Part shown: piece after piece, positions 42,629 to 52,482 of the stretch
Position numbering within the stretch: the first letter of the stretch is position 1
Layout: every line of letters starts with the position of its first letter
Assembly (NCBI GenBank): GCA_919901745.1
Contig: CAKKPP010000006.1
Location: forward strand, 1-64,000
Reading direction: 5' to 3'
DNA: 64,000 nucleotides
DNA from: Chloroflexota bacterium
GTDB taxonomy: Bacteria; Chloroflexota; Limnocylindria; Limnocylindrales; CSP1-4
Position numbers and translations under genes: made by a program
The notes under the pieces: generated by a model
What the model was told of the DNA's origin: nothing
Seen by the model: the letters and a program-made list of their open reading frames with translations, nothing else
Database searches by the model: none

Positions 42629-43603
42629 ATGACCAGCCGCGCCAGCCAGCTCCACGGCCTCTCCGCAGTTCTCGACCTCTCTGCGGAGGTCGCCGACGGG
42701 ATCGCCGAGGGCCGTCCGCTGGTCGCGCTGGAATCCACGCTGATCAGTCACGGCCTCCCATACCCCGCGAACATCGAGGTCGCGCGTGCGTCTGAGGCCG
42801 CCGTTCGCGAGAGCGGTGCGGTGCCGGCGACCGTTGCGCTCCGCGACGGACGGGTCCTCGTGGGCCTGGACGACGCGGCCATCGAGGCGCTGGCGACGGC
42901 CCTCCCCGGGAGCGTTCGAAAGGCCGCGCGACCCAGCCTCGCGGTCGCGCTTGCAGCGGGCGGATGGGCCGCAACGACCGTGTCGGCGACGATGATCGCA
43001 GCGCGTGCGGCCGGCATTCACGTGTTCGCCACGGGTGGGATCGGCGGTGTCCACCGCGGTGCGCTCGGCCGCCCGGATTCGACCACCGCCCCGACCCTCG
43101 ACATCTCATCCGATCTCGAGGAACTGGGCCGCACGCCGATCGCGGTCGTCTGCGCCGGCCCGAAGGCGATCCTCGATGTTCCGGCCACTCTCGAGTACCT
43201 GGAGACCCGTGGGGTGCCGGTCATCTCGATCGGCCAGGAGGATCTGCCCGGGTTCTACGCCCGGTCCAGTGGAATCCGCTCGCCGCACAGCTTCGCGGAC
43301 GTGGGGACGGCCGCCGCTGTCGTTGCCCGCCAGCTGACCCTGGGCCTGGGCGCGGGCATCCTCGTCTGCGTTCCGGTTCCTGCGGCTGCGGCCCTGCCCG
43401 AAGGCGTGGCCCGCGATGCGGTGGAGCGGGCGATTGCCGAGGCCGAGGCGGCGGGTGTCGACGGGCCCGCCCTCACCCCGTGGTTGCTCGCCCGGATCGC
43501 CGAGATCACCGACGGCGCGTCCATCCGGGCGAACACCGCACTCATCGTCAACGACGCGCGAATCGCCGGTCGTCTCGCCGTCGCCCTCGACCACCTCGAC
43601 TGA
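42629..43603 (+). CDS. psuG: Pseudouridine-5'-phosphate glycosidase
   Basis: PsuG splits pseudouridine-5'-phosphate to uracil and ribose-5-phosphate (physiological direction). The 324-residue protein contains the family blocks PLVALESTLISHGLPYP, GAVPATVALRDGRVLVGL, VFATGGIGGVHRGA, DISSDLEELGRTPIAVVCAG, and SIGQEDLPGFYARSSGI. The length matches the family (about 310). Together with the upstream PfkB kinase it forms a pseudouridine salvage pair that also supplies ribose-5-phosphate next to the pentose phosphate operon. Confidence 0.95.
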   Translation: MTSRASQLHGLSAVLDLSAEVADGIAEGRPLVALESTLISHGLPYPANIEVARASEAAVRESGAVPATVALRDGRVLVGLDDAAIEALATALPGSVRKAARPSLAVALAAGGWAATTVSATMIAARAAGIHVFATGGIGGVHRGALGRPDSTTAPTLDISSDLEELGRTPIAVVCAGPKAILDVPATLEYLETRGVPVISIGQEDLPGFYARSSGIRSPHSFADVGTAAAVVARQLTLGLGAGILVCVPVPAAAALPEGVARDAVERAIAEAEAAGVDGPALTPWLLARIAEITDGASIRANTALIVNDARIAGRLAVALDHLD

Positions 43604-43730
43604 CGTCGGGCCCGACCGCCCAATCGAGTTTGGCCGGTTGGCCGCGACGTACGCGACGGCGCTCGTCGACGGTGTTCGATGGTTGTCTTCCATCGGTTCG
43701 ACGGCTACCGGCCCAACACCGGTGGCGCGC

Positions 43731-43736
43731 TATACT
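43731..43736 (+). promoter_or_regulatory. -10 element of the ABC exporter operon
   Basis: TATACT (five of six consensus bases) lies 35 nt before the ATG at 43772, and GGGGGA lies just before that ATG. No clear -35 was found. Confidence 0.45.
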
Positions 43737-43771
43737 CCCCGCCTCCGATCCGCCGCGTCCTCGGGGGACCC

Positions 43772-44851
43772 ATGTCCGCGTCCATCAGCGCTCCTGCGAT
43801 CGAGGTCCGCGACCTGCACCGGGTCTACGACGCCAAGCCGGCCCCGGTCGTCGCGCTGCGCGGTATCGATCTCGAGGTTCGTCCGGGCGAGTTCTTCGGC
43901 CTCCTGGGCCCGAACGGTGCCGGCAAGACGACGCTGATCAAGATCCTGACGACGCTTCTCCTGCCGAGCAGTGGAACGGCGAGGGTCTTCGGCTTCGATG
44001 TGGTCAACGAGACCACGCAGATCCGGCGGATCATGAACATGGTCGCCGGCGGCGAGCAATCCGGCTACGGGATTCTCACCGTCCGCGAGCAGCTCTGGAT
44101 GTTCAGCCAGTTCTACGGCCTCACTCGGGGCGACGGTTGGCGCCGTGTCGACGAACTGATCGACGCCGTCGGTCTCGGCGAACAACGCGTGCAGCGGGTC
44201 AGCACGCTGTCCACCGGTGAGCGTCAGAAGATGAACATGGTCCGCGGCCTGCTCAACGATCCGTGGATCTTCTTTCTCGACGAGCCGACGCTCGGCCTTG
44301 ACGTGTCAGCCGCTCGCGGGATCCGGGAGCTGATTCTCGACTGGAAGGGCGCGGTCGACGGTCGGACCGTGTTGCTCACGACGCACTACATGGCCGAGGC
44401 GGACGAGTTGTGCGAGCGGATTGCGATCGTCGATCATGGACGAATCCTCGCGATCGGCACCCCCGCCGAACTCAAGCGACGGGTCCAGGCCGAGTCGATC
44501 TTCCGCCTCGAAGTGGATCGACTCGACCACGGACCCGGCTCCCTGGCTCGACTGCCCGGTGTCCTGAGCGCGGCAGCGGCGAGTGCCGGCGAGCTCGACG
44601 CCGAGCGTCAGACCGTCGCCGTCAACCTGGTCCTCGAGGATGACGCCGCCCTGAGTGGCGTCGTTGGCGCGCTGAGTGGTCTCGGGTCGCAGATCCTCGC
44701 GCTGCGCAAGTCCGAGCCGACGCTCGAGGACGTGTTCGTCGAGCTGGTCGGCCGTGGGTTTGACGCCCAGGAGGGGTCCAACGCCCCGGAGGCGGGGGGG
44801 CCCGACGACGCCGTTCAAGGCGAGCCGGCCGTGGAGGCACATTCAGGATGA
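43772..44851 (+). CDS. ABC transporter ATP-binding protein (ABC-2 exporter)
   Basis: A 359-residue ATPase. Walker A is LLGPNGAGKTTLIK (Gly46-Thr53), the signature STLSTGERQKMNMVR, Walker B WIFFLDEPTLGLD and the switch histidine in LLTTHYMAEADEL. The C-terminal extension (EPTLEDVFVELVGRG) is typical of exporters of the DrrA/NatA/CcmA type for drugs or lipids. It ends by overlapping the first permease as ATGA. Substrate unknown. Confidence 0.93.
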   Translation: MSASISAPAIEVRDLHRVYDAKPAPVVALRGIDLEVRPGEFFGLLGPNGAGKTTLIKILTTLLLPSSGTARVFGFDVVNETTQIRRIMNMVAGGEQSGYGILTVREQLWMFSQFYGLTRGDGWRRVDELIDAVGLGEQRVQRVSTLSTGERQKMNMVRGLLNDPWIFFLDEPTLGLDVSAARGIRELILDWKGAVDGRTVLLTTHYMAEADELCERIAIVDHGRILAIGTPAELKRRVQAESIFRLEVDRLDHGPGSLARLPGVLSAAAASAGELDAERQTVAVNLVLEDDAALSGVVGALSGLGSQILALRKSEPTLEDVFVELVGRGFDAQEGSNAPEAGGPDDAVQGEPAVEAHSG

Positions 44852-45726
44852 GCGCCTTCGTTCGGCGGGAGGGTGGGAGTCCCCTCGAGTCGGCGACCTG
44901 GACGTCTCGCCAGGTCTTCATGACCAACCTGCGGACCGTGGGCGGCCGAGCCTACCCGCGGGTCACCGGCATGTTTCGTGAGAAGTCGTGGGTCTTCTTC
45001 GAGATCCTGTTGCCGTTCCTTGCGACGTCCGCGTTCGTCTTCGTCTACCGCGCCGTCGAAGCGCCCCGCGAGTACATCGGCTTCGTCGTGATCGGCGGGG
45101 CGATGACCGCGTTCTGGCTGAATGTCATCTGGATGATGGCCCAGCAGCTGTGGTGGGAGAAGAGCCAGGGCAACCTCGAGCTGTACTTCGCCGCCCCGAT
45201 GTCGATCACGGCCGTGCTGTTTGGCATGGCGTTCGGCGGCTTCGTGATGAGCTCGGGGCGTGCCGTCGCGGTCCTCGTGGTCGCGACCGCCCTGTACGGC
45301 GTCGAGTTCGCGATTGACCAATGGCTGCTCCTCGGCGGCGTCTTTCTCCTCACGATGTCGGCCCTGTACGGCCTCGGGATGGTCCTCGCCAGCCTCTTCC
45401 TGATGTGGGGCCGCGAGGCCTGGCACCTGACCCAGCTGATGATCGAGCCGGTGTACTTCGTATCCGGCCTGAACTTCCCCGTCGCCCGACTCGGCTTGCT
45501 GGGCGCCGTCGCGATCTCGACGCTCCCGTTGGCCGTGGGGCTCGACGCGATGCGCCAGTTGGCATTTGCAGGCGCTCCTTACCCCGAGGGCACGCCGGCC
45601 CCGGAGGTCGAGGTGCTCATCCTCATCGCGATGACGGTCGTCCTCCTGGCCATTGCCCGCTGGAGCCTGGCCAAGCTGGAGCGGATGGCCCGGCGGGACG
45701 GCAAGCTGTCGATCCGATGGCAGTAG
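44848..45726 (+). CDS. ABC-2 type permease, first subunit
   Basis: A 292-residue membrane protein with about six helices and an N-terminal amphipathic region (TNLRTVGGRAYPRVTGMFRE). Helices include FFEILLPFLATSAFVFVYRA, VVIGGAMTAFWLNVIWMMAQ and LLLGGVFLLTMSALYGLGMV. The FVSGLNFPV loop near the end is typical of ABC-2 permeases. It overlaps the ATPase gene by 4 nt and the second permease by 10 nt, so the exporter is probably a heterodimeric permease with one ATPase type. Confidence 0.9.
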   Translation: MSAFVRREGGSPLESATWTSRQVFMTNLRTVGGRAYPRVTGMFREKSWVFFEILLPFLATSAFVFVYRAVEAPREYIGFVVIGGAMTAFWLNVIWMMAQQLWWEKSQGNLELYFAAPMSITAVLFGMAFGGFVMSSGRAVAVLVVATALYGVEFAIDQWLLLGGVFLLTMSALYGLGMVLASLFLMWGREAWHLTQLMIEPVYFVSGLNFPVARLGLLGAVAISTLPLAVGLDAMRQLAFAGAPYPEGTPAPEVEVLILIAMTVVLLAIARWSLAKLERMARRDGKLSIRWQ

Positions 45727-46679
45727 GCACGCCGTCGCGGCCCGTCGGTGCGCCGCCAACTCCGGGCCTCGGGGTCTACGACGCGGCGCGCGACGCGGGC
45801 GGGTCCTGGGCCGTGATGCGCGGGTTCGTCACGTCGGTCCGCCTCGGCTGGCAGATGGAGGCGAACTGGACGGACCCGCTGCTGTTCGTCATCTATTCGG
45901 TCGCCAAGCCGGTGTCATCGGCGCTGATCCTCGTGTTCATGCTGGAGGTCATCGCCGGCGAGGCCGGCCGCTCCTTCCGGTCCTTCGTGGTGATCGGCAG
46001 CGCGCTATGGGCCTTCGTCATGAGTGGGATTGCCGGGCTGGCGTGGGCGATCCTCGACGATCGCGAGCGCTACCGGATGCTCAAGTACCTGTACGTGAGC
46101 CCGACGAACTTCCTTGTCGTGGTGCTCGGCCGCGGCGTCGCGCGACTCGCCGTGGGTGCGGTCGGGGCCGTCATCACCCTCGCCGTCGGCGTGGTCGTGC
46201 TCGGCGTCCCGTTCGACATCGCGGCCATCGACTGGCCGCTCCTGATCATCTCGATCGCGATCGGTGTCGTCGCGATCACCGCGCTGGCGGTCGTCATGGC
46301 GGCGATCTGCATCCAGACGCGGATGGAGTCGTGGTCCTACCCGGAAGCTGCCGCCGGCGCCCTGTTCCTCGTGTCGGGTGCCGTGTTCCCCGTGGCCGTG
46401 CTTCCGGGCCCCGTTCAGGCCATCGCGCTCGTCAACCCGCTGACCTGGTGGATCGTCGGCATGCGCGACGCCCTGTTCCCCGGTGGGATCAGCTCCGTCG
46501 GTGGGATCGGCACGGTGTTCCGGGAGTGGTTCGGGCACGCATCGCCGGCGCCGAACGAGACGATCCTCGCCTTGCTCGCGACGGGGGCGCTCGCTACACT
46601 CGGCGCGAACGTGATCTTCCGCGTGAGCGAGCATCGGGCCAAGGACCGGGGGCTGCTGGACCGGACGACGGGTTCATAG
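45717..46679 (+). CDS. ABC-2 type permease, second subunit
   Basis: A 320-residue membrane protein with about six helices: PLLFVIYSVAKPVSSALILV, FVVIGSALWAFVMSGIAGLA, RLAVGAVGAVITLAVGVVVL, and LLIISIAIGVVAITALAVVM among them. The loop LVSGAVFPVAVLPGPVQAI matches ABC-2 permeases. The ATG at 45717 lies inside the end of the first permease gene. It pairs with the preceding ATPase and permease. Confidence 0.9.
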   Translation: MAVGTPSRPVGAPPTPGLGVYDAARDAGGSWAVMRGFVTSVRLGWQMEANWTDPLLFVIYSVAKPVSSALILVFMLEVIAGEAGRSFRSFVVIGSALWAFVMSGIAGLAWAILDDRERYRMLKYLYVSPTNFLVVVLGRGVARLAVGAVGAVITLAVGVVVLGVPFDIAAIDWPLLIISIAIGVVAITALAVVMAAICIQTRMESWSYPEAAAGALFLVSGAVFPVAVLPGPVQAIALVNPLTWWIVGMRDALFPGGISSVGGIGTVFREWFGHASPAPNETILALLATGALATLGANVIFRVSEHRAKDRGLLDRTTGS

Positions 46680-46692
46680 CCGGGGAGGCGCG

Positions 46693-47220
46693 ATGCGAAT
46701 CTACGAGGGCAGCCCGCGCCAGGATTTCGAGGAAGTCTTCCGCTCGATCGGCCTGTTCATCGACCAGCGCGCGATGCGCGACATCATGCTGGTCGAGGCT
46801 CCGGACGGCTTCATCGTCCAGGGATTGGTCGCCACCGGCGCGGCCGGCGGGACATGGTCCGACTCGATGGGACAGGTGTCGAAGGAAACCCTCACGTTCC
46901 TCGACGACGATATCGCGCGCTTCATGGAGGAGGCGCTCGAGCGCCGCGGCCGCAGCGAGCCCCCGCCCGAATCGGGCGTTTCGGGGTACTATGAGCAGGC
47001 GTTTCGGGTCATCGGCCGGTACATGGACGAGCAACGCCCACGGGACACCTTCTTCTTCGAGCAGGACGGCGCATTCGTCATCCGGTTGTTGATGGGAGGC
47101 CAGGCCGGCAGCAAGCACGTTCTCGCCGAATTCACACGCGACGACATCGCCGAGATGGTCGCTCGCGGACCGACGTACAGACACGGAGACACCGCGTCCG
47201 GTAGTACCGCCAAAGCATGA
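46693..47220 (+). CDS. Unrecognised protein with two internal repeats
   Basis: A 175-residue soluble acidic protein I cannot assign. Its two halves are similar: residues 8-45 (PRQDFEEVFRSIGLFIDQR then DIMLVEAPDGFIVQGLV) align with about 97-137 (YYEQAFRVIGRYMDEQRPRD then FFFEQDGAFVIRLLM). Each repeat looks like a helix followed by a beta hairpin. GGGGAGG six bases before the ATG is a good ribosome site. It follows the second permease by 13 nt and precedes a tiny membrane protein, so it may be an accessory of the exporter. Confidence 0.75.
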   Translation: MRIYEGSPRQDFEEVFRSIGLFIDQRAMRDIMLVEAPDGFIVQGLVATGAAGGTWSDSMGQVSKETLTFLDDDIARFMEEALERRGRSEPPPESGVSGYYEQAFRVIGRYMDEQRPRDTFFFEQDGAFVIRLLMGGQAGSKHVLAEFTRDDIAEMVARGPTYRHGDTASGSTAKA

Positions 47221-47254
47221 CCAGGAGCGCGGCAAGCACAGGAGGCACGCACCA

Positions 47255-47410
47255 ATGAAGGCCATGAAGACCGTCGCAGTCGCCCTGGGGATCACCCTCG
47301 GCGCCCTCGTGATCATTCCGCTCCTCGTCCTCGGAGGCCTGTTCATCTGGCTCAAGTTGACCGAGGAGTCCGATGAAGAGACCCTCGAGCTCGACGGGGA
47401 CGGCGCCTGA
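47255..47410 (+). CDS. 51-residue single-helix membrane protein
   Basis: A short frame starts at ATG 47255 behind a clear AGGAGG (10 nt spacing). It encodes a lysine-bearing N terminus, one hydrophobic helix (ALGITLGALVIIPLLVLGGL) and an acidic tail (EESDEETLELDGDGA) ending in TGA at 47410. The layout, positive-in and acidic-out, is typical of a small bitopic protein. It closes the exporter operon and is followed by a strong hairpin. No family known. Confidence 0.7.
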   Translation: MKAMKTVAVALGITLGALVIIPLLVLGGLFIWLKLTEESDEETLELDGDGA

Positions 47411-47441
47411 TCGACGCGCCGCCACCGCTCCAGCAGAGCGA

Positions 47442-47469
47442 GACGCCCGCCGGACAACCGGCGGGCGTC
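47442..47469 (+). terminator. Terminator-like hairpin after the exporter operon
   Basis: A perfect 12-bp stem (47442-47453 with 47458-47469, GACGCCCGCCGG and its complement) around an ACAA loop. No T-run follows. Confidence 0.6.
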
Positions 47470-47558
47470 GGCACGTCCGGCACCTCAGGCACGTCCGGCA
47501 CCATGCGGCGATCCCCGATCGGTGGCTCGGGTCCACGCGTGCCGGTGCGAGCTGCCTG

Positions 47559-48326
47559 ATGACCCCGCGTGCGTCCACAGGCCCGCCGATCGCGATCCTC
47601 GTCGACTACGACGGGACGATCGCGCTGACCGACGTCACCGACACCGTCATGGCCGAGCACGTCCCGGCAATCTGGGAGGAGGCGGCCGCCCGATACGACG
47701 CCGGGCTGATGGGGTCGCGCCGGCTCATGGAGTGGGAGATCTCGCTCATCGAAGCCGACCCGGCGAAGCTCCTGGCGACGGCCGCCGCGCAGCCACACGA
47801 CCCGGGTTTCGTTCCGCTGGTGCGCCGGGCGGAGGCGGCGGGGATCCCGGTCGAGGTCGTGAGCGATGGCTTCGGCTACTACATCGGACCGGCGATGGCG
47901 GCTCTCGGCATTCCGGAGGTGCGCGTGGCGACGGCGAGAACAACGTTCGTCGGGCGGAAGCCGCAGATCGAGTTCCCGAACGGCCATCCTGCCTGTTTCG
48001 TCTGCGGCACCTGCAAACGCTCGAGGGTGGAGGCGTACCAGGCCGAGGGGCGGCTGGTCGTGTTCATCGGAGATGGCGAGAGCGATCGGTACGCCGCCGG
48101 CTACGCGGATGTCGTCTTTGCGAAGCGCTCGCTCGTCCCGATCTGCGTTGCGGCCGGCTGGCCGTTCCGGCGCTGGACCGAATTGGCCGAAGTCGACGCC
48201 TGGCTGGCCGAGACGATCGATGCATGGGAGGCCGATCCCTCGAGCCTGATGGCCCGGCGTCGCGCCGCCCCGTTCTGCGGCCCCGAGGTCTGGGGCGAGG
48301 GACGGTTCGACCCGCCTGGATCCTGA
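47559..48326 (+). CDS. HAD-family phosphatase (MtnX/SerB-like)
   Basis: A 255-residue HAD-superfamily hydrolase, subclass IB-like. Motif I is ILVDYDGTIALTD with nucleophile Asp16 and acid Asp18; motif II is PVEVVSDGFGYYI; motif IV is VFIGDGESDRYAAGYAD. A CxxC pair (FVCGTCKRSR) lies in the cap-proximal region, as in MtnX-like 2-hydroxy-3-keto-5-methylthiopentenyl-1-phosphate phosphatases. A methionine salvage role or another small phosphate ester is possible. Upstream sequence between 47411 and 47558 holds only the hairpin and short GCACGTCCGGCACC direct repeats. Confidence 0.82.
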   Translation: MTPRASTGPPIAILVDYDGTIALTDVTDTVMAEHVPAIWEEAAARYDAGLMGSRRLMEWEISLIEADPAKLLATAAAQPHDPGFVPLVRRAEAAGIPVEVVSDGFGYYIGPAMAALGIPEVRVATARTTFVGRKPQIEFPNGHPACFVCGTCKRSRVEAYQAEGRLVVFIGDGESDRYAAGYADVVFAKRSLVPICVAAGWPFRRWTELAEVDAWLAETIDAWEADPSSLMARRRAAPFCGPEVWGEGRFDPPGS

Positions 48327-48348
48327 TCCGGCGGCGAGTCGGATCCAG
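48316..48348. terminator. Hairpin between convergent genes
   Basis: An 8-bp perfect inverted repeat CTGGATCC (48316-48323) and GGATCCAG (48341-48348) spans the stop of the HAD gene and precedes the end of the convergent gene. Confidence 0.4.
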
Positions 48349-48354
48349 CGCCCG

Positions 48355-48675
48355 TCAGGTCCGCACGATCCCCTTCAGCGGGACGACGAAGATCGTGGCG
48401 CCGGCGTGCTGGACCACCGATGCGCGCCAGTCCTTGAGTCGTTCGAGCAGGACAAGGGGTATTTCGACCTCCTCGCCCATGCAGGTCTTCTCGAAGATGT
48501 CGATGACCTCGGCCTCCTGGTGGTCTTCGATCGCCACGAGCAGGGTCGAGTTGTCCTGGCGCAGGAATCCGCCCATCGAGTGCAGCACGGTCGCCCGGTG
48601 GTTGGCCTCATTGAGCGCATTCAGAGCGCCATCGACGTGATCGTCGCGGACTACCGCGACCAGCAGCAGGCTCAT
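48355..48675 (-). CDS. Cyclic-di-AMP-receptor-like PII-fold protein (DarA/PstA family)
   Basis: A 106-residue PII-like protein. The pattern NEANHRATVLHSMGGFLRQD followed by NSTLLVAIED matches the DarA/PstA (DUF970) family, which binds cyclic di-AMP as a trimer. The N-terminal strand LLLVAVVRDDHVD and the C-terminal strand GATIFVVPLKGIVRT complete the ferredoxin-like fold. GGGAGG five bases before the ATG supports the start. Binding of c-di-AMP is expected from family, not shown here. The gene stands alone between the HAD gene and a toxin-antitoxin pair. Confidence 0.85.
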   Translation of the reverse strand: MSLLLVAVVRDDHVDGALNALNEANHRATVLHSMGGFLRQDNSTLLVAIEDHQEAEVIDIFEKTCMGEEVEIPLVLLERLKDWRASVVQHAGATIFVVPLKGIVRT

Positions 48676-48792
48676 CGGCGCCTCCCTTCCCGCGGCGGAT
48701 CGTCGATCGCCGGCACCTGCCATGATGCCCGGAGTCGGCCAGTCGCGCGCAGCGCCTGCCTGGGTACCTATTGACCGGGTGGTCCGCTGGCC

Positions 48793-48818
48793 GGTGTGAT
48801 TCGTGATAGCATGACACC
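48793..48818. promoter_or_regulatory. Promoter and possible operator of the second TA pair
   Basis: TAGCAT at 48807-48812 lies 6 nt before the ATG (leaderless type). Around it an imperfect inverted repeat GGTGTGAT (48793-48800) and ATGACACC (48811-48818) has one mismatch in eight, suitable for a ribbon-helix-helix antitoxin. Confidence 0.45.
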
Positions 48819-49043
48819 ATGAGCCGCACCACTATCACCATCGACGAGGAAGTCCGCCGCCGTCTGCGCCGGATCGCAGCGGAACGCGGCGTCTCGATGG
48901 CGACGATCATCCGTGAGGCGATCGACGAGAAGGCCGACCGCCTGGCGCCGCGGCCACGAAGTCTCGGGATCGGCGCGTCCGGGACCGCGGGCACGGCCCG
49001 TCGCAGCGGCGAGGAGTGGCCCGAGCCTCGATCGTGGCGCTGA
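48819..49043 (+). CDS. Ribbon-helix-helix (CopG-type) antitoxin
   Basis: A 74-residue protein. The first 40 residues, TTITIDEEVRRRLRRIAAER then SMATIIREAIDEKAD, form a ribbon-helix-helix DNA-binding domain. The rest is a disordered, charged tail suited to toxin binding. It overlaps the PIN toxin gene by 10 nt. It starts without a ribosome site, 6 nt after a TAGCAT hexamer. Confidence 0.88.
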   Translation: MSRTTITIDEEVRRRLRRIAAERGVSMATIIREAIDEKADRLAPRPRSLGIGASGTAGTARRSGEEWPEPRSWR

Positions 49044-49450
49044 TCCTCGACACCGGTCCGCTCTATGCCGCCCTTGATCGGTCCGACGCCGATCACGCCG
49101 CCTGTCGAGCCCTCATCGAAGGTGCGAACGAGCCCCTCGTCATCCCCGCACCGGTCCTCGTCGAAGTCGACTATTGGATCCAGCAGCGTCTCAACCCGGG
49201 TGCGCTGGTGGCCCTCCTCGACGACATCAGCGCCGGAGCGTTCGTGGTCGCCGACCTGGTGGCGGCTGATTACGCGCGGGTCGGCGACCTCTGCGATCGC
49301 TACGCCGATGCCGACATCGGGTTCGTGGACGCGGCCGTCCTCGCGATCGTCGAGCGATTCAACGAATCGAAGCTGGCGACGCTCGATCGCCGTCACTTCG
49401 GCCTGCTCCGGCCCCGCCACCGGGACTCGATCGAGCTGCTCCCGGCCTGA
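49034..49450 (+). CDS. vapC: VapC-type PIN-domain toxin
   Basis: A 138-residue PIN ribonuclease. Acidic residues are Asp6 (ILDTGPLYAALD), Glu44 (PVLVEVDYW), Asp99 (DIGFVDAAVLAI) and Asp118 (LATLDRRHFGLL). The GTG at 49034 lies inside the end of the antitoxin gene; a GTG at 49016 is an alternative. It belongs to the VapC subgroup ending TLDRRHF, unlike the vapC near selD. Confidence 0.9.
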   Translation: MALILDTGPLYAALDRSDADHAACRALIEGANEPLVIPAPVLVEVDYWIQQRLNPGALVALLDDISAGAFVVADLVAADYARVGDLCDRYADADIGFVDAAVLAIVERFNESKLATLDRRHFGLLRPRHRDSIELLPA

Positions 49451-49473
49451 CGATCGCTCTGCGCGTGGCCGGG

Positions 49474-49502
49474 TTGCCCTGAGTCGCACGTTCCGGTAGC
49501 AT
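49474..49502 (+). promoter_or_regulatory. Sigma-70-type promoter of pyrG
   Basis: TTGCCC (49474-49479), a 17-nt spacer, and TAGCAT (49497-49502). Transcription should start near 49509. The leader contains GGAGG nine bases before the GTG. Confidence 0.6.
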
Positions 49503-49526
49503 TGGAAAAACCCCCGGAGGACCTGA

Positions 49527-51236
<1,710 letters not shown>

Positions 51237-51362
51237 ACGCGAAATCGAGCCAGCGGTCGCAGGCAATCGCGAGTCGCGGGCACTCGCGATACGCTGCGTG
51301 CGGCCGATCCCTGACCCGCGGCGTAGAATTCCCGGCGACCCCTGCCTCAGGAGCCCCAAACG

Positions 51363-52025
51363 ATGAAGATCTTTCTCGACACCGCCGACATCGACGAAAT
51401 CCGTACCGCTGCGCGGTGGGGCATCCTTGACGGGGTGACCACCAACCCGAGCCTCTATGCGAAGGTCGGCGGCTCGTACGACGAGATCCTCGCCGAGGTC
51501 TGTCGGATCACCTCGGGGCCCGTTTCGGCCGAGGTCATCGCCGATGACGTCGAGGGGATGCTGACGGAGGGCCGTCACTTCGCCAAGATCGCGCCGAACA
51601 TCGTGGTCAAGGTGGCGATGAGCGAGAACGGCCTCGAGGCGATCAGCCGCTTCGCCGAGGAAGGCATCAAGACGAACTGCACGCTGATCTTCACGGCGAA
51701 CCAGGGACTCCTCGCGGCCAAGGCGGGCGCCAGCCTGATCAGCCCGTTCGTGGGCCGTCTCGACGACATCAACCAGGACGGGATGATCGTCATTCGCGAA
51801 CTCGTGGAGATCTTTGCGATCCACGAGATCGAGTCGGAGGTCCTCGCGGCCTCCATCCGGAATCCGCTCCACATGACCCAGGCCGCGCTGGCCGGCGCCC
51901 ATGTCGCGACCCTGCCGTTCAAGGTCCTCCAGCAGATGGTTCACCACCCTCTGACCGACAAGGGCATCGTGCAGTTCAAGAAGGACTGGGAGTTGGCCCG
52001 CGCCGAGGCAGCCGCTCGCAGCTGA
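51363..52025 (+). CDS. tal: Small transaldolase/fructose-6-phosphate aldolase
   Basis: A 220-residue TalC/FSA-type transaldolase of the non-oxidative pentose phosphate pathway. It starts MKIFLDTADIDEIRTA, has GILDGVTTNPSLYAKVG, and carries the Schiff-base lysine in NIVVKVAMSENGLEAI with TNCTLIFTANQGLLAAKAGA following. It complements the tkt-rpiB-zwf operon 10 kb away, which lacks a transaldolase. TAGAAT at 51324-51329 may be its -10, and an AGGAG lies 10 nt before the ATG. Its last codons and stop are duplicated downstream. Confidence 0.93.
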   Translation: MKIFLDTADIDEIRTAARWGILDGVTTNPSLYAKVGGSYDEILAEVCRITSGPVSAEVIADDVEGMLTEGRHFAKIAPNIVVKVAMSENGLEAISRFAEEGIKTNCTLIFTANQGLLAAKAGASLISPFVGRLDDINQDGMIVIRELVEIFAIHEIESEVLAASIRNPLHMTQAALAGAHVATLPFKVLQQMVHHPLTDKGIVQFKKDWELARAEAAARS

Positions 52026-52072
52026 GCCGACCACGCGCGCCGAGGCAGCCGCTCGCAGCTGACCCGACCACG
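51999..52072. repeat. 37-nt tandem duplication of the tal 3' end
   Basis: Unit 51999-52035 covers the last codons and TGA of tal; 52036-52072 repeats it with one mismatch in the base after the stop. Confidence 0.9.
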
Positions 52073-52118
52073 CGGACGGCTGGCCCGACCGCATCGTCCC
52101 TCACGGTCTTGTGTTGTT

Positions 52119-52299
52119 TGCCAGTCAACATCTGTTCGCCCAAGAGCCTTGAAACACGTCAGGTGCCCACGGAAGCGAAGGATCGAGCGGTGCTCCGCGA
52201 CGATCGTTGACTCACACGCAACAAGTGTGGACGAAACGGACGGTCCGGTGGACCCGCTCGCCGACGCGAGGCGCTACAGCACGTTGGTGTTGACTGGCA
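52119..52299 (+). ncRNA. Candidate structured RNA between tal and rho
   Basis: A 12-nt perfect inverted repeat, TGCCAGTCAACA (52119-52130) and TGTTGACTGGCA (52288-52299), could close a 181-nt RNA. Inside are three further hairpins: a two-step stem 52181-52205 (GATCG/CGATC outside GCGG/CCGC, loop TGCT), 52213-52229 (CACAC/GTGTG) and 52242-52254 (GGTCC/GGACC). No coding frame is credible in 52026-52482 and the base composition is more balanced than the genes. Size and closing stem recall 6S-like RNAs, but no family match was confirmed. The strand is assumed. Confidence 0.4.
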
Positions 52300-52370
52300 G
52301 TCACGGCCGAGCCGCTCAGAAAGTTCAAACGCGCCCTCGACACGCTACGCCGCTTCACAATCGAGCCTGA

Positions 52371-52399
52371 TTGACGTGGCCTGAACGGGTCGCTATGCT
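52371..52399 (+). promoter_or_regulatory. Sigma-70-type promoter of rho
   Basis: TTGACG (52371-52376), a 17-nt spacer and TATGCT (52394-52399): the best canonical promoter in the window. Start near 52406 gives a leader of about 77 nt. Confidence 0.7.
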
Positions 52400-52482
52400 C
52401 CCTCTGTTCCCACCGGCCCACGCAGCGGAGCGATTCCGCGCGAAACCCCGGCCAGTGCCCACCCGCAGGTGACCCCAACCCC

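Noticed and set aside
52160-52200. Resemblance of GTCAGG ... GGAAG to bacterial SRP RNA
   Set aside because: The pairing around the GGAA loop and the AGCAGC block are not present.
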